Numbered from the stretch's first letter, positions 54,558-64,000 are shown. The stretch is 64,000 nt of DNA from Psychrobacter arcticus 273-4 (GCF_000012305.1 NC_007204.1:1736001-1800000), one strand, 5' to 3'. Notes: generated from the sequence alone by a model not told the origin. Numbers and translations: made by a program.

Positions 54558-56432
54558 TTAACGCCCTTGTGCATTTTCCATATTGGCTTTATTAATCTCA
54601 ACCTTATATACCATACGCAAGTAATCCAAGTAGTCTTGCAACTGATCTTGACCTAAATTATCACGAATAATAGCCGCGGTTTGCGCTCTTTGTGCAGCAG
54701 ATAATGGCGATTGCTGCTCTGTCTTGATACGGTCACCAACCAATACGGTTGCACCCATCTCTGTTTCGCTTGCCACGGCAACAACGCCTTTTTCAGGTGC
54801 TTGCTTACTAAACGCTAAGCCACGCTCTTTTTCTGTCAACTGCGTGGTCTGACGACTGATTTTACCAAGCGCTTGGAATGTCACCGACTGCTTGCTGATA
54901 TCAGCTATTGTTTTGATACCAGCTGCTAGCTTTTTCGCATCTTTTAGCGCAAGTGCAGAGGCTTTCTGCTGACGCAGTAGCTGAGTAACGCTTGGTGTGG
55001 CAGCAGATAAAGACAGTGTTTTAGTAGGACGATAATTACTTGGCTGCACCCACACAGTACCGTTACCAACCTCAATACCGGCTGTGACGGCTTGGTCTTG
55101 TATCGTAAACTCATCAAATGCTTGCTTAATCACCGCTGGTTGCGCCAAAACAGATTTATTGTTCTCTTTACGGTAATCTTTAAGACGTTTTAATGCCACG
55201 TTTTCTTGCTGAGCGATATCTTCGATACTGAAACCATCTGCCGCTAAGTCATTTATCGCCGTTACTTTGTCAGCGTAAACTTCTTGACGTTTGTATTCTT
55301 TTGCTTTGGCTGTCAAGTCATCACGCATACTCTCAAGGCTTGGTATCTTGCTACCACTATCTTCAGTCACCGTAAATATCTGATAACCAAAGCTTGTTTT
55401 CACCGGTACGCTGACATCCCCTACACTCAAGCCCTCTAGCGCTTTTTCTACCGCAGCAGCGTCATTGCCAAATACCGAAGGGTTAAAGCGCCCAATATCG
55501 CCGCCTGCTTCGCCTGACGGGTCATCTGACTCTGTTTTAGCAAGCTTTGTAAATACTTCACCCTTTGCAAGACGGGCTTTGACTTTATCAGCACGTGCTT
55601 TGGCATCGCTACCAGTTAATAAGATTTGGCTGATCTTACGCTCATCGACGACGGCAAGGCTTTGCTTATAGGCTTCGTACTGCTGCTGTAAATCCTCTTT
55701 AGTGACCTCGTTTACTTGGATAGTCTGAGGACTAAGCTGCAAGTAAGCCAAATCGACCATAGCAGCGCTTTTTAGCGTGTCTTTATTGGCATCATAATAA
55801 GCTTGGATGTCGCTTTTGTTTAATTTTACTTGCGATACATAATCTTGCCAGTTAAAACGATGTAGCCAAATATTGCGCGACTCTAGCTGTAAATCAATCA
55901 GCTGACTCACTGCTTTCATCGGATATGCGGCAGTGCCAACGATACTCGCATTCAGCTGATCTAAGCTCAACTGATTGCGGAACTCTGCAAACAGCTGATT
56001 TTTTGTCATATTACGCTGACGTAAAAAGCTTGCAAACTGATCATTTGAAAACTCGCCATCCTCACCTTTAAAGATCTCTTCTTGGCGCAAAAGACGATTA
56101 ATAGTGTCATCAGAGACTGTCATGCCAAGCTTGCCAGCCTGCTGCTCTAGCAAGGTACGGTCTATTAGACCTTTTAATACTTGCTCGTGTAGCACATCTT
56201 CATTCAATAAACTGGCATCATCAACTTGGTCTAAAAGCTCAGTACGGCGATTGTTTACTGCAGTCTGATACTCTGATAGGCCGATACTCGCTTCCCCTAC
56301 CTGAGCGATTTGATTGGGATCAACATTACCCCCAAAGTAGCTTTCGACGCCCAATAGAGCGAGCGGCGATAGGCATAAAATCAATAAAATGCGACCCGGC
56401 CAGCTTTTTAAGAAATCGCGCAATTTATCCAT
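54558..56432 (-). CDS. ppiD: Periplasmic chaperone PpiD (parvulin-type peptidyl-prolyl isomerase)
   Basis: 624 residues. An N-terminal membrane anchor (about 14-30, ILLILCLSPLALLGV) is followed by a SurA-like N domain and one parvulin domain (about 265-360; KISQILLTGSDAKARADK, SGEAGGDIGRFNPSVFG, TSFGYQIFTVT). It assists outer-membrane and periplasmic proteins as they leave the Sec translocon. Its place downstream of hupB on the same strand is the usual one. Confidence 0.93.
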   Translation of the reverse strand: MDKLRDFLKSWPGRILLILCLSPLALLGVESYFGGNVDPNQIAQVGEASIGLSEYQTAVNNRRTELLDQVDDASLLNEDVLHEQVLKGLIDRTLLEQQAGKLGMTVSDDTINRLLRQEEIFKGEDGEFSNDQFASFLRQRNMTKNQLFAEFRNQLSLDQLNASIVGTAAYPMKAVSQLIDLQLESRNIWLHRFNWQDYVSQVKLNKSDIQAYYDANKDTLKSAAMVDLAYLQLSPQTIQVNEVTKEDLQQQYEAYKQSLAVVDERKISQILLTGSDAKARADKVKARLAKGEVFTKLAKTESDDPSGEAGGDIGRFNPSVFGNDAAAVEKALEGLSVGDVSVPVKTSFGYQIFTVTEDSGSKIPSLESMRDDLTAKAKEYKRQEVYADKVTAINDLAADGFSIEDIAQQENVALKRLKDYRKENNKSVLAQPAVIKQAFDEFTIQDQAVTAGIEVGNGTVWVQPSNYRPTKTLSLSAATPSVTQLLRQQKASALALKDAKKLAAGIKTIADISKQSVTFQALGKISRQTTQLTEKERGLAFSKQAPEKGVVAVASETEMGATVLVGDRIKTEQQSPLSAAQRAQTAAIIRDNLGQDQLQDYLDYLRMVYKVEINKANMENAQGR

Positions 56433-56825
56433 AGTTATCTCTGCTTTATTAACCTATATTGATGAAAAACCATTGTAATACTATTAATAATATCAACGCT
56501 CTACAAGCTGGCAATGGTAAGAAAATGGTAAAACTAAGAAGGGGTGCATTTTATTATTGTCGCTCAAGGCAGATGACCCAGCCTTTGTTTAAACAACATA
56601 TCTACCGCGCGCCCTATGATACGTGATTTTTGATGCAGACTCAAAATATTCAGGCGATATAATGCAAGCTATAGCACTAAAAAAGCACCTAATATCTAGG
56701 TGCTTTTTTGATGAGTCGCTCATAGCTGTTATGAGGTATCACCTTTTATTGCCTTACCTTCAACAAACGCAGTTTTTATTCGTGTATCACGTCATAAGCT
56801 GCGACTGTTTTAAAATAGATACGGC
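56433..56825. other. Intergenic region between hupB and ppiD
   Basis: 393 bp with no supported gene. It contains the hupB terminator (56679-56709); the remainder must hold the ppiD promoter. A 68-codon open frame on the plus strand runs through the terminator and is not credible. Confidence 0.6.
56679..56709 (-). terminator. Bidirectional terminator downstream of hupB
   Basis: AAAAAAGCACCTA pairs with TAGGTGCTTTTTT around a 5-base loop, giving A- and T-runs on both sides. Confidence 0.92.
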
Positions 56826-57098
56826 TTAGTTCAAACGCTCTTTCAAGTTTTTACCAGCTTTAAAGCTTGGTGCTTTACTGGCTGGGATACTTAGCTCTTC
56901 GCCAGTCTTAGGGTTACGGCCAGTACGAGCTTTACGGTCTTTTACGCTAAAAGTACCAAAACCAACCAATGAGATGCTATCGCCAGCTTCTAGAGCTTCG
57001 CCAACGCTTTCCATAACCGCATTCAATGCATCGCCAGCTTGGGTTTTGTTTAGACCACTTTTCTCAGCAATACTATCAATTAATTCTGATTTATTCAT
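56826..57098 (-). CDS. hupB: DNA-binding protein HU (beta type)
   Basis: 90 residues. MNKSELIDSIAEKSGLNKTQAGDALNAV and the DNA-binding arm FGTFSVKDRKARTGRNPKTGEELSIPASKAPSFKAGK are classic HU; the RNPKTG loop carries the intercalating Pro. It is a small histone-like nucleoid protein. ppiD lies next in the same direction, behind a strong terminator. Confidence 0.97.
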   Translation of the reverse strand: MNKSELIDSIAEKSGLNKTQAGDALNAVMESVGEALEAGDSISLVGFGTFSVKDRKARTGRNPKTGEELSIPASKAPSFKAGKNLKERLN

Positions 57099-57744
57099 AA
57101 AATTTCCTTCAAGTTTTAGGGGGTAAAAAAACGCTCACGCCAAGCATTGTATCGCTCTCAGAGTACTTAAGCAATCAAAAGCACTTGGCTCACGCATAAA
57201 CAGGTTTCGCTTTGTTATCGCCTTTATAGCAAGGCAACATAAGGAGTGCAAGCAATTTTACATATTTTTGTGCACCCTACTACGTATTTGACACCCAATG
57301 TTACCTCAACCTGCTGCAATAAGGTGACAAGGCCACTATTTTATCTTTTAGTTTATCTCTATGCTTTTATGTATTAAACCAGGCACATAGATGTTGGTCT
57401 TTATAAACGCTATAGTCGATGAAAAGTAATATCGATACAACAGGTACTACTGGTGCAAATTTTTCTTGCTTGCTGTGCCTACGCAGACAGAGGCTGCAAA
57501 AAATTTACACCAGCAATACTGTAGCGATTTTAAAGTATTTCAACTATAACTATGAACTGCCATAGTTAATGCAGTAAATAAAGGCATTATTGTCAGGTAA
57601 TAATTTTGCAACTGACAGAAACCAGCGTTACTTTTTATCATAAAGGCGTTACTATAAGCGCAATGTCATTGCACACTTTGGGTCGGTTTTGATCCTTACT
57701 TATCCTCTTATATTTCATTTGAACAATAAAAACGGATTATTTAC
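57099..57744. other. Intergenic region upstream of hupB
   Basis: 646 bp between divergent genes. It contains a full 138-bp element (57411-57548). The roughly 310 bp nearest hupB should hold its promoter; no gene or recognised RNA is seen in the rest. Confidence 0.6.
57411..57548 (-). repeat. 138-bp MITE-like element, copy 3 (inverted)
   Basis: Reverse complement of the elements at 30714 and 38798, with a few substitutions near both ends (for example CGATG for CGGTG). Same length, same TATAG ends. Confidence 0.93.
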
Positions 57745-58392
57745 ATGAAGCGTTCTACGTTGTCTCACTCTTTTCTTAATGTCATTTTGGTGTTTATCGA
57801 ATCGGCGCTGACCTTATTGTTACGTTTAGATCCAGAACTCCGTAAAGCCGCTTATCCGCTTGCTAAGCAAGAAACTGTCGTTGCGCTTAGATTGTATCTG
57901 CCACACGTAGAGGTGTTCGCTACCTTTAGCACCAAAGGCGTGTTATTAGATGACAGGCTACCTATTGGGCGCAGTGAGCCTGACGTCGTCATCAACGCTT
58001 ATAGCATTCAGGTCATTAATGCTATCACCACTCACGATAGCGAAACCACTGAAAAGCTGCAAATGCGCGGTGAAACGGTGCAGGTTCAGTTGGTTAAGCA
58101 ATTTATCATGCAACTTGGTTTGGGTAGCTTGATTCAAGGCTTCATTAAAAAGATTAAGGGCGGTAAAAGTAAGCCTAAGCCCACCGAAGCGGAAATGGCG
58201 GATAAAAAAGAGAGATCTAAGCAGCGTATTAAAGAACAGCAAATTGAAATTACCACTTTGACCATCAAAAATCGTGAGCTTGAAACTGCCGTTAAAGAAC
58301 TGCAAAGCAAGCAAAAGACTTTTATCATTACTACGACAATCGCTTCTATCATTGCTCTTGCCGCCATTATTGCCCTGTTTGTGATGAACTAA
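57745..58392 (+). CDS. UbiJ-like (SCP2-type) protein with coiled coil and C-terminal membrane helix
   Basis: 215 residues. The N-terminal half (LRLDPELRKAAYPL, VEVFATFSTKGVLL, EPDVVINAYSIQVINAI, LQMRGETVQVQL) follows the pattern of the SCP2-like ubiquinone accessory protein UbiJ. A Lys-rich hinge and a coiled coil (about 150-190) are followed by a C-terminal membrane helix (FIITTTIASIIALAAIIALFVM). UbiJ does not normally have this tail anchor. No ubi genes are nearby, so the assignment is tentative; it may be a lineage-specific lipid-handling protein. Confidence 0.4.
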   Translation: MKRSTLSHSFLNVILVFIESALTLLLRLDPELRKAAYPLAKQETVVALRLYLPHVEVFATFSTKGVLLDDRLPIGRSEPDVVINAYSIQVINAITTHDSETTEKLQMRGETVQVQLVKQFIMQLGLGSLIQGFIKKIKGGKSKPKPTEAEMADKKERSKQRIKEQQIEITTLTIKNRELETAVKELQSKQKTFIITTTIASIIALAAIIALFVMN

Positions 58393-58790
58393 AGCTTGAT
58401 AAGAAATCTAATGTATCAATAACTTTTTAAAAAAACATTTCTTAAAAATAATGTCTCTTAATAGCGTTTGATATGGCATATCGTTTATCAAGCGCTTTTT
58501 TCCGTTTTATTTCCAACCATTGTTTTTATCAATCATCGTCATTAATATCACTAACCATTCAACCACACTTTAATCTTGACTAAATTACTCGGGATTGAGT
58601 ATAATTACATCATCGTTGCACACATCGGGTAAACCATCTGTTGTTTAATAACGATAAAACACACTTAGTCGATAGAAGATTTTCATTAGCAGCATAGCTA
58701 CTTTACATTTGACTGTCTGCTTCTTAAGCATCTAACAGAACTAAGATCGTTGTTAAATAAACTTATCCTTAAAAAGTTTGGAGATAACAC
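58393..58790. promoter_or_regulatory. Intergenic region upstream of iscR
   Basis: 398 bp without a gene. It contains the iscR promoter with an IscR type 1 site at 58572-58596 and a leader of about 180 bases. Confidence 0.6.
58572..58605 (+). promoter_or_regulatory. iscR promoter overlapped by an IscR type 1 binding site
   Basis: TTGACT (58576-58581) and TATAAT (58600-58605) are separated by 18 bp. The 25 bp from 58572 (AATCTTGACTAAATTACTC...) fit the IscR type 1 consensus closely: GACT, the AT-rich centre, TCGGG and the flanking pyrimidines all match. [2Fe-2S]-IscR bound here would cover the -35 box and repress, giving feedback control of the isc operon. Confidence 0.75.
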
Positions 58791-59303
58791 ATGCGTTTGA
58801 CTACTCGAGGCAGATATGCCGTTACCGCTTTACTAGATTTGGCATTGCAGACTAGCCAACAAGACAGTGCGGTGTCTTTATCCGACATTGCCAAGCGACA
58901 ATCCATTTCTATCTCTTATCTTGAACAGTTATTCTCAAAACTTCGTAAGCGTGGTTTGGTGACCAGTATTCGCGGTGCAGCTGGCGGTTATTATTTGGCA
59001 AAGCCGCTTGATCAGATTGATGTGATGAGCATTATCTCTGCTGTCGATGAATCGGTTAATGCCATGCAGTGTGAAGGACGTGGCGACTGCCAAGGTGGTA
59101 CAATGTGCTTGACCCATGATTTGTGGTGTGCATTATCAAATCATGTGGAGCAGTACTTGAAAAATATCACATTAGCGCAATTATTAAACATGGAGCATGT
59201 GCAGTCTGTATCAGACCGTCAGCACAGCAATTCTTCAAAAGATATCTCTATAAAAGACATTAATACTATTACTTTATCGACCAGCGAGGCAAACCCAGCA
59301 TGA
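58791..59303 (+). CDS. iscR: Iron-sulfur cluster regulator IscR
   Basis: 170 residues. An Rrf2-family winged helix ([37 protein letters not shown]) is followed by cluster ligands Cys94, Cys100 and Cys106 with His109 ([19 protein letters not shown]). The holo form represses the isc operon. The stop overlaps the iscS start by 4 bp (ATGA). The C-terminal tail is Ser/Ile-rich and longer than average. Confidence 0.97.
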   Translation: MRLTTRGRYAVTALLDLALQTSQQDSAVSLSDIAKRQSISISYLEQLFSKLRKRGLVTSIRGAAGGYYLAKPLDQIDVMSIISAVDESVNAMQCEGRGDCQGGTMCLTHDLWCALSNHVEQYLKNITLAQLLNMEHVQSVSDRQHSNSSKDISIKDINTITLSTSEANPA

Positions 59304-60526
59304 GCCAACATAACAACCTTATATATTTAGATTATGCCGCCACCACGCCAGTTGCTAAGTCAGTCGCTGCCAAGATGAGCGAATATCTGACAGTAGATGG
59401 CATCTTTGGTAACCCAGCATCACGCTCACACGGCTACGGCTGGCAAGCGGAAGAAGCGGTAGAAACGGCTCGTCAGCAAGTTGCTGAAGTCATCAATGCT
59501 GACCCACGCGAAATCGTCTTTACCTCTGGCGCGACAGAATCTGATAACTTAGCCATTAAAGGTGCAGCTCATTTTTATCAGTCTCGCGGTAAGCATATTA
59601 TTACTAGTAAGATTGAACACAAAGCGGTATTAGATACCTGCCGTGAGCTTGAGCAAGAAGGTTTTGAGATTACTTATCTTGAGCCACAGCCAAGCACTGG
59701 TATGATTTTACCAGAGCAAGTCAAAGCTGCTTTACGTGAAGATACTATCTTGGTATCACTTATGATCGTAAATAATGAGCTTGGTACGATTACTGATGTG
59801 GCAGCCATTGGTGAAATCACGCGCGAAGCGGGTGTTATTTTCCACGTTGATGGTGCACAGTCTGTTGGTAAAATACTTATCAACCTTGCAGAGATGAAAA
59901 TTGACTTGATGAGCTTTTCAGGTCATAAAGCCTATGGTCCTAAAGGTATTGGTGCCCTATTCGTCAGTCGCAAGCCACGTATTCGCCTAAAAGCGGAGCA
60001 GCATGGCGGTGGTCATGAGCGCGGCATGCGTTCAGGTACTTTGCCGACTCACCAAATCGTTGGTCTTGGCGCAGCATTTGAGTTAGCCAACAATCGCTAT
60101 CAAGAAGACAATGCACATGCGGCAAAATTACGCCAAAAACTGTGGGATGGTCTACAAGATATTGAAGAGATTTATCTAAATGGCGATTTAGAAAATAGTG
60201 TACCTAATATTGTAAATATCAGCTTTAACTTTGTTGAAGGCGAATCATTGATGATGTCGCTAAAAGACTTAGCCGTATCTTCAGGCTCAGCTTGTACTTC
60301 AGCGACCCTTGAGCCATCTTATGTCCTACGTGCTATTGGTCGCCCAGACGAGTTGGCGCATAGCTCAATCCGCTTTAGCTTCGGTCGTTATACCACTGAA
60401 GAAGACATTGATACTGTCATCACCCAAATGCATCAAGCCGTTGATAAATTACGTGCGCTATCGCCACTTTGGGATATGTATCAAGAAGGTGTTGATTTAG
60501 ACTCAGTAGAATGGTCTGAGCACTGA
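59300..60526 (+). CDS. iscS: Cysteine desulfurase IscS
   Basis: 408 residues. PLP lysine is Lys210 in [12 protein letters not shown]; the sulfur-carrying Cys332 is in [15 protein letters not shown]. It begins [12 protein letters not shown]. It supplies persulfide sulfur to IscU, tRNA thiolation and, through FdhD, to formate-dehydrogenase-type enzymes such as the one at 8865. Its start overlaps the iscR stop, so the two are translationally coupled. Confidence 0.98.
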   Translation: MSQHNNLIYLDYAATTPVAKSVAAKMSEYLTVDGIFGNPASRSHGYGWQAEEAVETARQQVAEVINADPREIVFTSGATESDNLAIKGAAHFYQSRGKHIITSKIEHKAVLDTCRELEQEGFEITYLEPQPSTGMILPEQVKAALREDTILVSLMIVNNELGTITDVAAIGEITREAGVIFHVDGAQSVGKILINLAEMKIDLMSFSGHKAYGPKGIGALFVSRKPRIRLKAEQHGGGHERGMRSGTLPTHQIVGLGAAFELANNRYQEDNAHAAKLRQKLWDGLQDIEEIYLNGDLENSVPNIVNISFNFVEGESLMMSLKDLAVSSGSACTSATLEPSYVLRAIGRPDELAHSSIRFSFGRYTTEEDIDTVITQMHQAVDKLRALSPLWDMYQEGVDLDSVEWSEH

Positions 60527-60738
60527 TATTTACCCTAAAATTTATAATGTAAGACAATAATGGCGCAAGCGATATTTTTATTAACAACTTCTTTTCTTTA
60601 AATATAAAGATATCGCCATAGCTAATGAATCAAACAATTATACATTAAGTGTTTGACCCCAATTATCGATGAGCCAGTAACCCATTAACAACGACAGTCA
60701 TTAAATGACAGCTCATCATCTAACCAGGAGAAAACCCC

Positions 60739-61125
60739 ATGGCCTATAGTGACCAAGTTATTGATCATTACGAAAATCCACGCAACGTTGGCAATCTTGA
60801 TAAAAATGCCAAAAACGTCGGCACTGGCATGGTCGGCGCACCAGCCTGTGGTGATGTCATGCGTTTACAAATCCAAGTCGATGATAACGGTATTATCGAA
60901 GATGCACGTTTTAAAACTTATGGTTGTGGTTCAGCCATTGCTTCAAGCTCGCTCGTTACTGAGTGGCTAAAAGGCAAAAGCTTGGATCAAGCTGGCGAAA
61001 TTAAGAATAGTGACATTGCTGAAGAATTGGCATTACCACCAGTAAAAGTGCATTGCTCTGTCCTTGCAGAAGATGCTATCAAAGCCGCTATTAGCGACTA
61101 TAAAGGTAAGCATATTCCTGCTTGA
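60739..61125 (+). CDS. iscU: Iron-sulfur scaffold protein IscU
   Basis: 128 residues. Cluster ligands are Cys37, Cys63 and Cys106, and the HscA-recognition motif LPPVK (about 99-103) is intact. It begins MAYSDQVIDHYENPRNVG. It assembles the 2Fe-2S cluster with IscS. A CAGGAG box precedes the ATG. The 212-bp gap after iscS is longer than usual. Confidence 0.98.
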   Translation: MAYSDQVIDHYENPRNVGNLDKNAKNVGTGMVGAPACGDVMRLQIQVDDNGIIEDARFKTYGCGSAIASSSLVTEWLKGKSLDQAGEIKNSDIAEELALPPVKVHCSVLAEDAIKAAISDYKGKHIPA

Positions 61126-61245
61126 GCCTAGTCTTAATTAAAATGACCAGCTATATTAAGTAGTGTATAAGCAGTGTAATATATATTATTTAGCAACTTG
61201 TTCTCTGTATGAAAGCGCAAGCGGCTGAAAAGCGGCTAACGCCAA

Positions 61246-61290
61246 GGAGGTGACAATGACGCTTATGTAATTGTCACCTTTTATTTATTT
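61246..61290 (+). terminator. Hairpin with T-rich tail between iscU and iscA
   Basis: AGGTGACAAT (61248-61257) pairs with ATTGTCACCT (61270-61279) around a 12-base loop and is followed by TTTATTTATTT. It could attenuate iscA-hscB-hscA. The left arm contains a very strong ribosome-binding site and a 4-codon reading frame. Confidence 0.6.
61256..61270 (+). CDS. Four-codon leader-like mini-ORF (ATG ACG CTT ATG TAA)
   Basis: Preceded at the ideal distance by AAGGAGGTGA, a near-perfect complement of the 16S rRNA tail. The ribosome-binding site and start codon lie inside the hairpin stem. Whether it is translated is unknown; the arrangement resembles a translation-controlled attenuator, but chance is possible. 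Confidence 0.3.
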   Translation: MTLM

Positions 61291-61343
61291 CGTGATTTAT
61301 TTTGAATTTTTATCCCTATTATTGATAGTCAATGGGAGTTGGC

Positions 61344-61664
61344 ATGATTGAAATGACAGAACGCGCCGCTCAGCATGTGCGTGAGTTTTTGGACAATCGC
61401 GGTAAAGGCGAAGGCATACGAGTGGGCATTCGTACGGCAGGATGTTCAGGCTTGGCTTATGTTTTAGAGTTCGTCGATATCCCTGATGAAAACGATACCC
61501 GTTATGAAAGCCTTGGTGTCAGTATTTTTATTGACCCTAAAAGCTTGGTATATTTAGATGGTTTGTTAATGGATTATGAAAAAGAAGGTTTGAATGAAGG
61601 CTTTAAATTCAGCAATCCTAATCAAAAAGGCGAATGTGGCTGCGGTGAGTCCTTTACGGTATAA
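61344..61664 (+). CDS. iscA: A-type iron-sulfur carrier IscA
   Basis: 106 residues from the ATG at 61344. This start is preferred over the ATG at 61332 because the GGGAG between them is its ribosome-binding site and the length then equals that of typical IscA. Cluster cysteines are Cys34 (TAGCSGLAY), Cys98 and Cys100 (CGCGESF). It delivers Fe-S clusters to target proteins. Confidence 0.96.
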   Translation: MIEMTERAAQHVREFLDNRGKGEGIRVGIRTAGCSGLAYVLEFVDIPDENDTRYESLGVSIFIDPKSLVYLDGLLMDYEKEGLNEGFKFSNPNQKGECGCGESFTV

Positions 61665-61724
61665 CCGTTTTTATTAGGCAAGATAAAAGCCCTTAAAATA
61701 ATAAATAAAATAAAGGCATACGAT

Positions 61725-62306
61725 ATGACAGACAGCACATTAGAAGCACAGTTTGATAACTTTTTTGCTCTATTTGAGCAGCCTGTACAGTTTGATATTG
61801 TGCAAGACAGTTTGGATCAGCGTTTACGTCTTTTGCAAAAACGCTATCATCCTGACAATATTGCAAAAAATGTAGCGAATCCTGAAAAAGCACAGCAGCA
61901 GTCTGAGCAAGCGTCCGCACTTATTAATCAGGGCTATCAAATACTGAGTGCACCTGATAGTCGAGCCAGCTACTTATTGGATATGGCAGATCAAGCGCAA
62001 AATTTAGAGCATTCCATCGCAGATTTGGACTTCTTAGAAGATGCTATGGAAATGCGTATGGATTTGGACGACGCTATTGGTGATAAAGACATATCAACGC
62101 TAAAGCAGCTGCATCCACAGATTACAGAACGTCTAGCAAAACAGTCAGCAAGCTTTAAAAGTGCTTATGACAATCAAGACTGGCAAACCGCTATTGATGC
62201 GACCCAAAAGCTGAAGTTTTTGGTGAAATTAAATGCTGACGTCGTGACAGCACTTGACGGTATCTCAGCGGCTACATATTTAGATGACGATGATTTGTAC
62301 GTTTAA
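61725..62306 (+). CDS. hscB: Fe-S co-chaperone HscB
   Basis: 193 residues. J-domain with HPD at residues 42-44 (RYHPDNIAKN) and a C-terminal three-helix bundle that binds IscU (DFLEDAMEMRMDLDDAI). It recruits IscU to HscA and stimulates its ATPase. The length is slightly above the usual 171, mostly through an acidic tail. Confidence 0.96.
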   Translation: MTDSTLEAQFDNFFALFEQPVQFDIVQDSLDQRLRLLQKRYHPDNIAKNVANPEKAQQQSEQASALINQGYQILSAPDSRASYLLDMADQAQNLEHSIADLDFLEDAMEMRMDLDDAIGDKDISTLKQLHPQITERLAKQSASFKSAYDNQDWQTAIDATQKLKFLVKLNADVVTALDGISAATYLDDDDLYV

Positions 62307-62559
62307 TTGACGTACTTCAATCGCTTATCTCTATCCAATATTATAATATTAACTGATATTTAAAATGCGTTTCAGAAATTTTAAAAAGTGACGGTGAAAG
62401 TAGTACCAACCATCCCTTATAATCTCTAACGCTAAAAGCCTTTAGCGGCTGATTGCTATATTCGAATATTTTTGTCTATCAACTTTATGTTGTACTGACG
62501 GTAGCCTGCTTACTGTCTTTGTATCATTTCACTTATTCATTTTATCTTTGAGTTATCTT

Positions 62560-64000
62560 ATGTCTTTAATGCAAATTGCTGAACCCAATCAAAGCACTCG
62601 ACCTCACCAGCATCGTTTTGGCCTAGGCATTGACCTTGGTACGACGCGTTCATTGGTCGCCGTGGTACGCTCAGGCAAGGCGCAAGTTTTGCAAGCAAGC
62701 ACAGCGACAGATACCTTGTTGCCTTCTGTGGTGTATTATCCAAGTGAAGGTAGCCCATTGGTTGGCTCGGATGCCCTCGCCCATGTCATAGATGACCCAA
62801 AAAACACCATTATTTCTGCGAAGCGATTTATGGGTCGTAGCCAAGCTGATATCAAGTTTTCACACCCTTACGAATTGAGTGGTGGCAAAGATGAGATGCC
62901 CGCTTTTGTGACTGCGCAGGGAACGGTATCTCCCGTTGAGGTATCAGCGCGTATCTTAGCAGCGCTTGAACAGCGTGCAGCTCACGCATTGCCTGATGAG
63001 AGTATTCAAGGTGCTGTCATTACGGTACCTGCCTATTTTGATGAAGCACAGCGTCAAGCCACTAAAGATGCTGCTCAAGCAGCAGGTATCAAGGTGCTTC
63101 GTCTATTAAACGAGCCTACCGCTGCGGCGGTCGCTTATGGTCTTGACCAAGCGACTGATACCGGCGTTGAAAAACATTACCTTATCTATGATTTGGGCGG
63201 TGGTACGTTTGATGTGTCTATTTTAAAGCTAAACGACGGCGTTTTTGAAGTGCTGGCGACAGGTGGCAACAGTGCGCTTGGCGGCGATGATATCGATCGC
63301 TTATTAACCAACTGGCTGATCAAACAACTGCATATCGATCCTAAAGACGTCAGCCTATACGATAAATCCATTCTTGCCCAGCAAGCCAAAGCTTATAAGC
63401 AAGCGCTGACGGATGCTGAGCAAATTGATATTGATATCATTGTGAATGAGCAATCTTTTAAGGGTATCTTACGCCGTGAAGACCTATTAGCGATTGCAGA
63501 CCCAGTGAACCGCCGTACCTTGAGCGTCTGCGAGCAAGTTTTACGTGATGCTAATCTTTCGACATCTGACTTAGATGAAGTTATTTTAGTTGGTGGCTCG
63601 ACCCGTATGCCTGCGGTTCAGCAAGTGGTTGCTGATTTTTTTGCAAAGCAGCCGCTTTGTCGCCTCAATCCAGATGAAGTCGTCGCTTTAGGTGCTGCGC
63701 AAACTGCGCATCAATTGGTCAATGGTGGTAGTGACAACAATCTACTGCTATTAGATGTAACGCCACTATCGCTTGGTCTTGAAACCATGGGCGGTTTGGT
63801 TGAAGTGCTTATCCCGCGCAATACGCCTATTCCAGTCAAAAAACGCCAAGTATTTACCACTTATCAAGACGGTCAAACCGGCATGGTAATTCATGTAGTA
63901 CAAGGTGAACGTGAGACTGTCGATAACTGCCGCTCACTTGGACGTTTTGAGCTATATGGCATTCCGCCTATGAAAGCAGGATTTGCCCGTATTGAAGTGA
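62560..64000 (+). CDS. hscA: Fe-S chaperone HscA (runs past the window end)
   Basis: 480 codons are visible. Hsp70 fold with [14 protein letters not shown] (phosphate 1), [32 protein letters not shown] and [12 protein letters not shown]; the substrate domain begins near the end. It is the IscU-specific chaperone. It starts 253 bp after hscB, a longer gap than in most isc operons. The start ATG is followed by a short unstructured lead ([19 protein letters not shown]). Confidence 0.97.
   Translation, partial: MSLMQIAEPNQSTRPHQHRFGLGIDLGTTRSLVAVVRSGKAQVLQASTATDTLLPSVVYYPSEGSPLVGSDALAHVIDDPKNTIISAKRFMGRSQADIKFSHPYELSGGKDEMPAFVTAQGTVSPVEVSARILAALEQRAAHALPDESIQGAVITVPAYFDEAQRQATKDAAQAAGIKVLRLLNEPTAAAVAYGLDQATDTGVEKHYLIYDLGGGTFDVSILKLNDGVFEVLATGGNSALGGDDIDRLLTNWLIKQLHIDPKDVSLYDKSILAQQAKAYKQALTDAEQIDIDIIVNEQSFKGILRREDLLAIADPVNRRTLSVCEQVLRDANLSTSDLDEVILVGGSTRMPAVQQVVADFFAKQPLCRLNPDEVVALGAAQTAHQLVNGGSDNNLLLLDVTPLSLGLETMGGLVEVLIPRNTPIPVKKRQVFTTYQDGQTGMVIHVVQGERETVDNCRSLGRFELYGIPPMKAGFARIEV

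Noticed and set aside
56623..56829. 68-codon open frame between ppiD and hupB
   Set aside because: It runs straight through the bidirectional terminator of hupB and has no recognisable protein features.

Overview
The window is a chromosomal stretch from a gammaproteobacterium of the family Moraxellaceae, most likely Psychrobacter. That assignment is an inference from protein flavour, base composition and gene order (prmA-fis-purH, hupB-ppiD, iscRSUA-hscBA, prmB-aroC); no 16S gene is present.

Layout. 1-3.4 kb: an ABC transporter (the tail of one substrate-binding protein, a second complete one, a permease and an ATPase). 3.4-8.7 kb: a TtrS/TtrR-like two-component system divergent from a triheme cytochrome c and a TsdA-type thiosulfate dehydrogenase/tetrathionate reductase, which looks like one sulfur-compound sensing and redox unit. 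8.9-12.4 kb: a YdeP-type molybdopterin oxidoreductase with its sulfurtransferase FdhD. 12.4-28.2 kb: an accessory block. It starts with an old MITE-like repeat, an IS1-type remnant, tRNA-Cys, tRNA-Leu and an IS3-type remnant. Its core is a MalT-like LuxR regulator convergent with a five-gene operon whose make-up (two HyuA-like subunits, a small zinc-ribbon subunit, one HyuB-like subunit and a fifth 29-kDa protein) matches acetophenone carboxylase (Apc alpha, gamma, alpha prime, beta, epsilon). A 93-bp sequence occurs upstream of the operon and, inverted, upstream of the regulator. An intact IS3-family element and the tmRNA gene ssrA close the block. 28.7-64 kb: mostly housekeeping genes, namely an esterase, aroC, prmB, an L,D-transpeptidase, alaS, lysC, csrA, a HopJ-family gene, yeaC-like, nadK, a Bax1-like gene, a CcoI-type P-ATPase, mrcB, a TPR lipoprotein, prmA, fis, purH, ppiD, hupB, a UbiJ-like gene and the isc cluster (hscA runs off the end).

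Repeats tie the window together. A 138-bp element able to fold on itself (MITE-like) occurs in three near-identical copies (30.7, 38.8 and 57.4 kb), one internally deleted copy (33.85 kb) and one strongly diverged copy (12.5 kb). A second IS3-family element (33.94-35.36 kb) carries a clean 4-bp target duplication and has split the loop of a rho-independent terminator. A solo left end of that element (41.68 kb) and a 46-bp palindrome built from the same end (54.45 kb) also sit beside terminator-like half-sites.

The most notable items are the Apc-like carboxylase island with its paired upstream repeat, the sulfur-redox unit with an unusual triheme partner and a hexanucleotide repeat inside the sensor signal sequence, the terminator-associated IS ends, an internal start in lysC for a separate ACT-domain subunit, and a 4-codon mini-ORF with a very strong ribosome-binding site inside the terminator-like hairpin between iscU and iscA. 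All functions are read from sequence and family knowledge; no database search was run.
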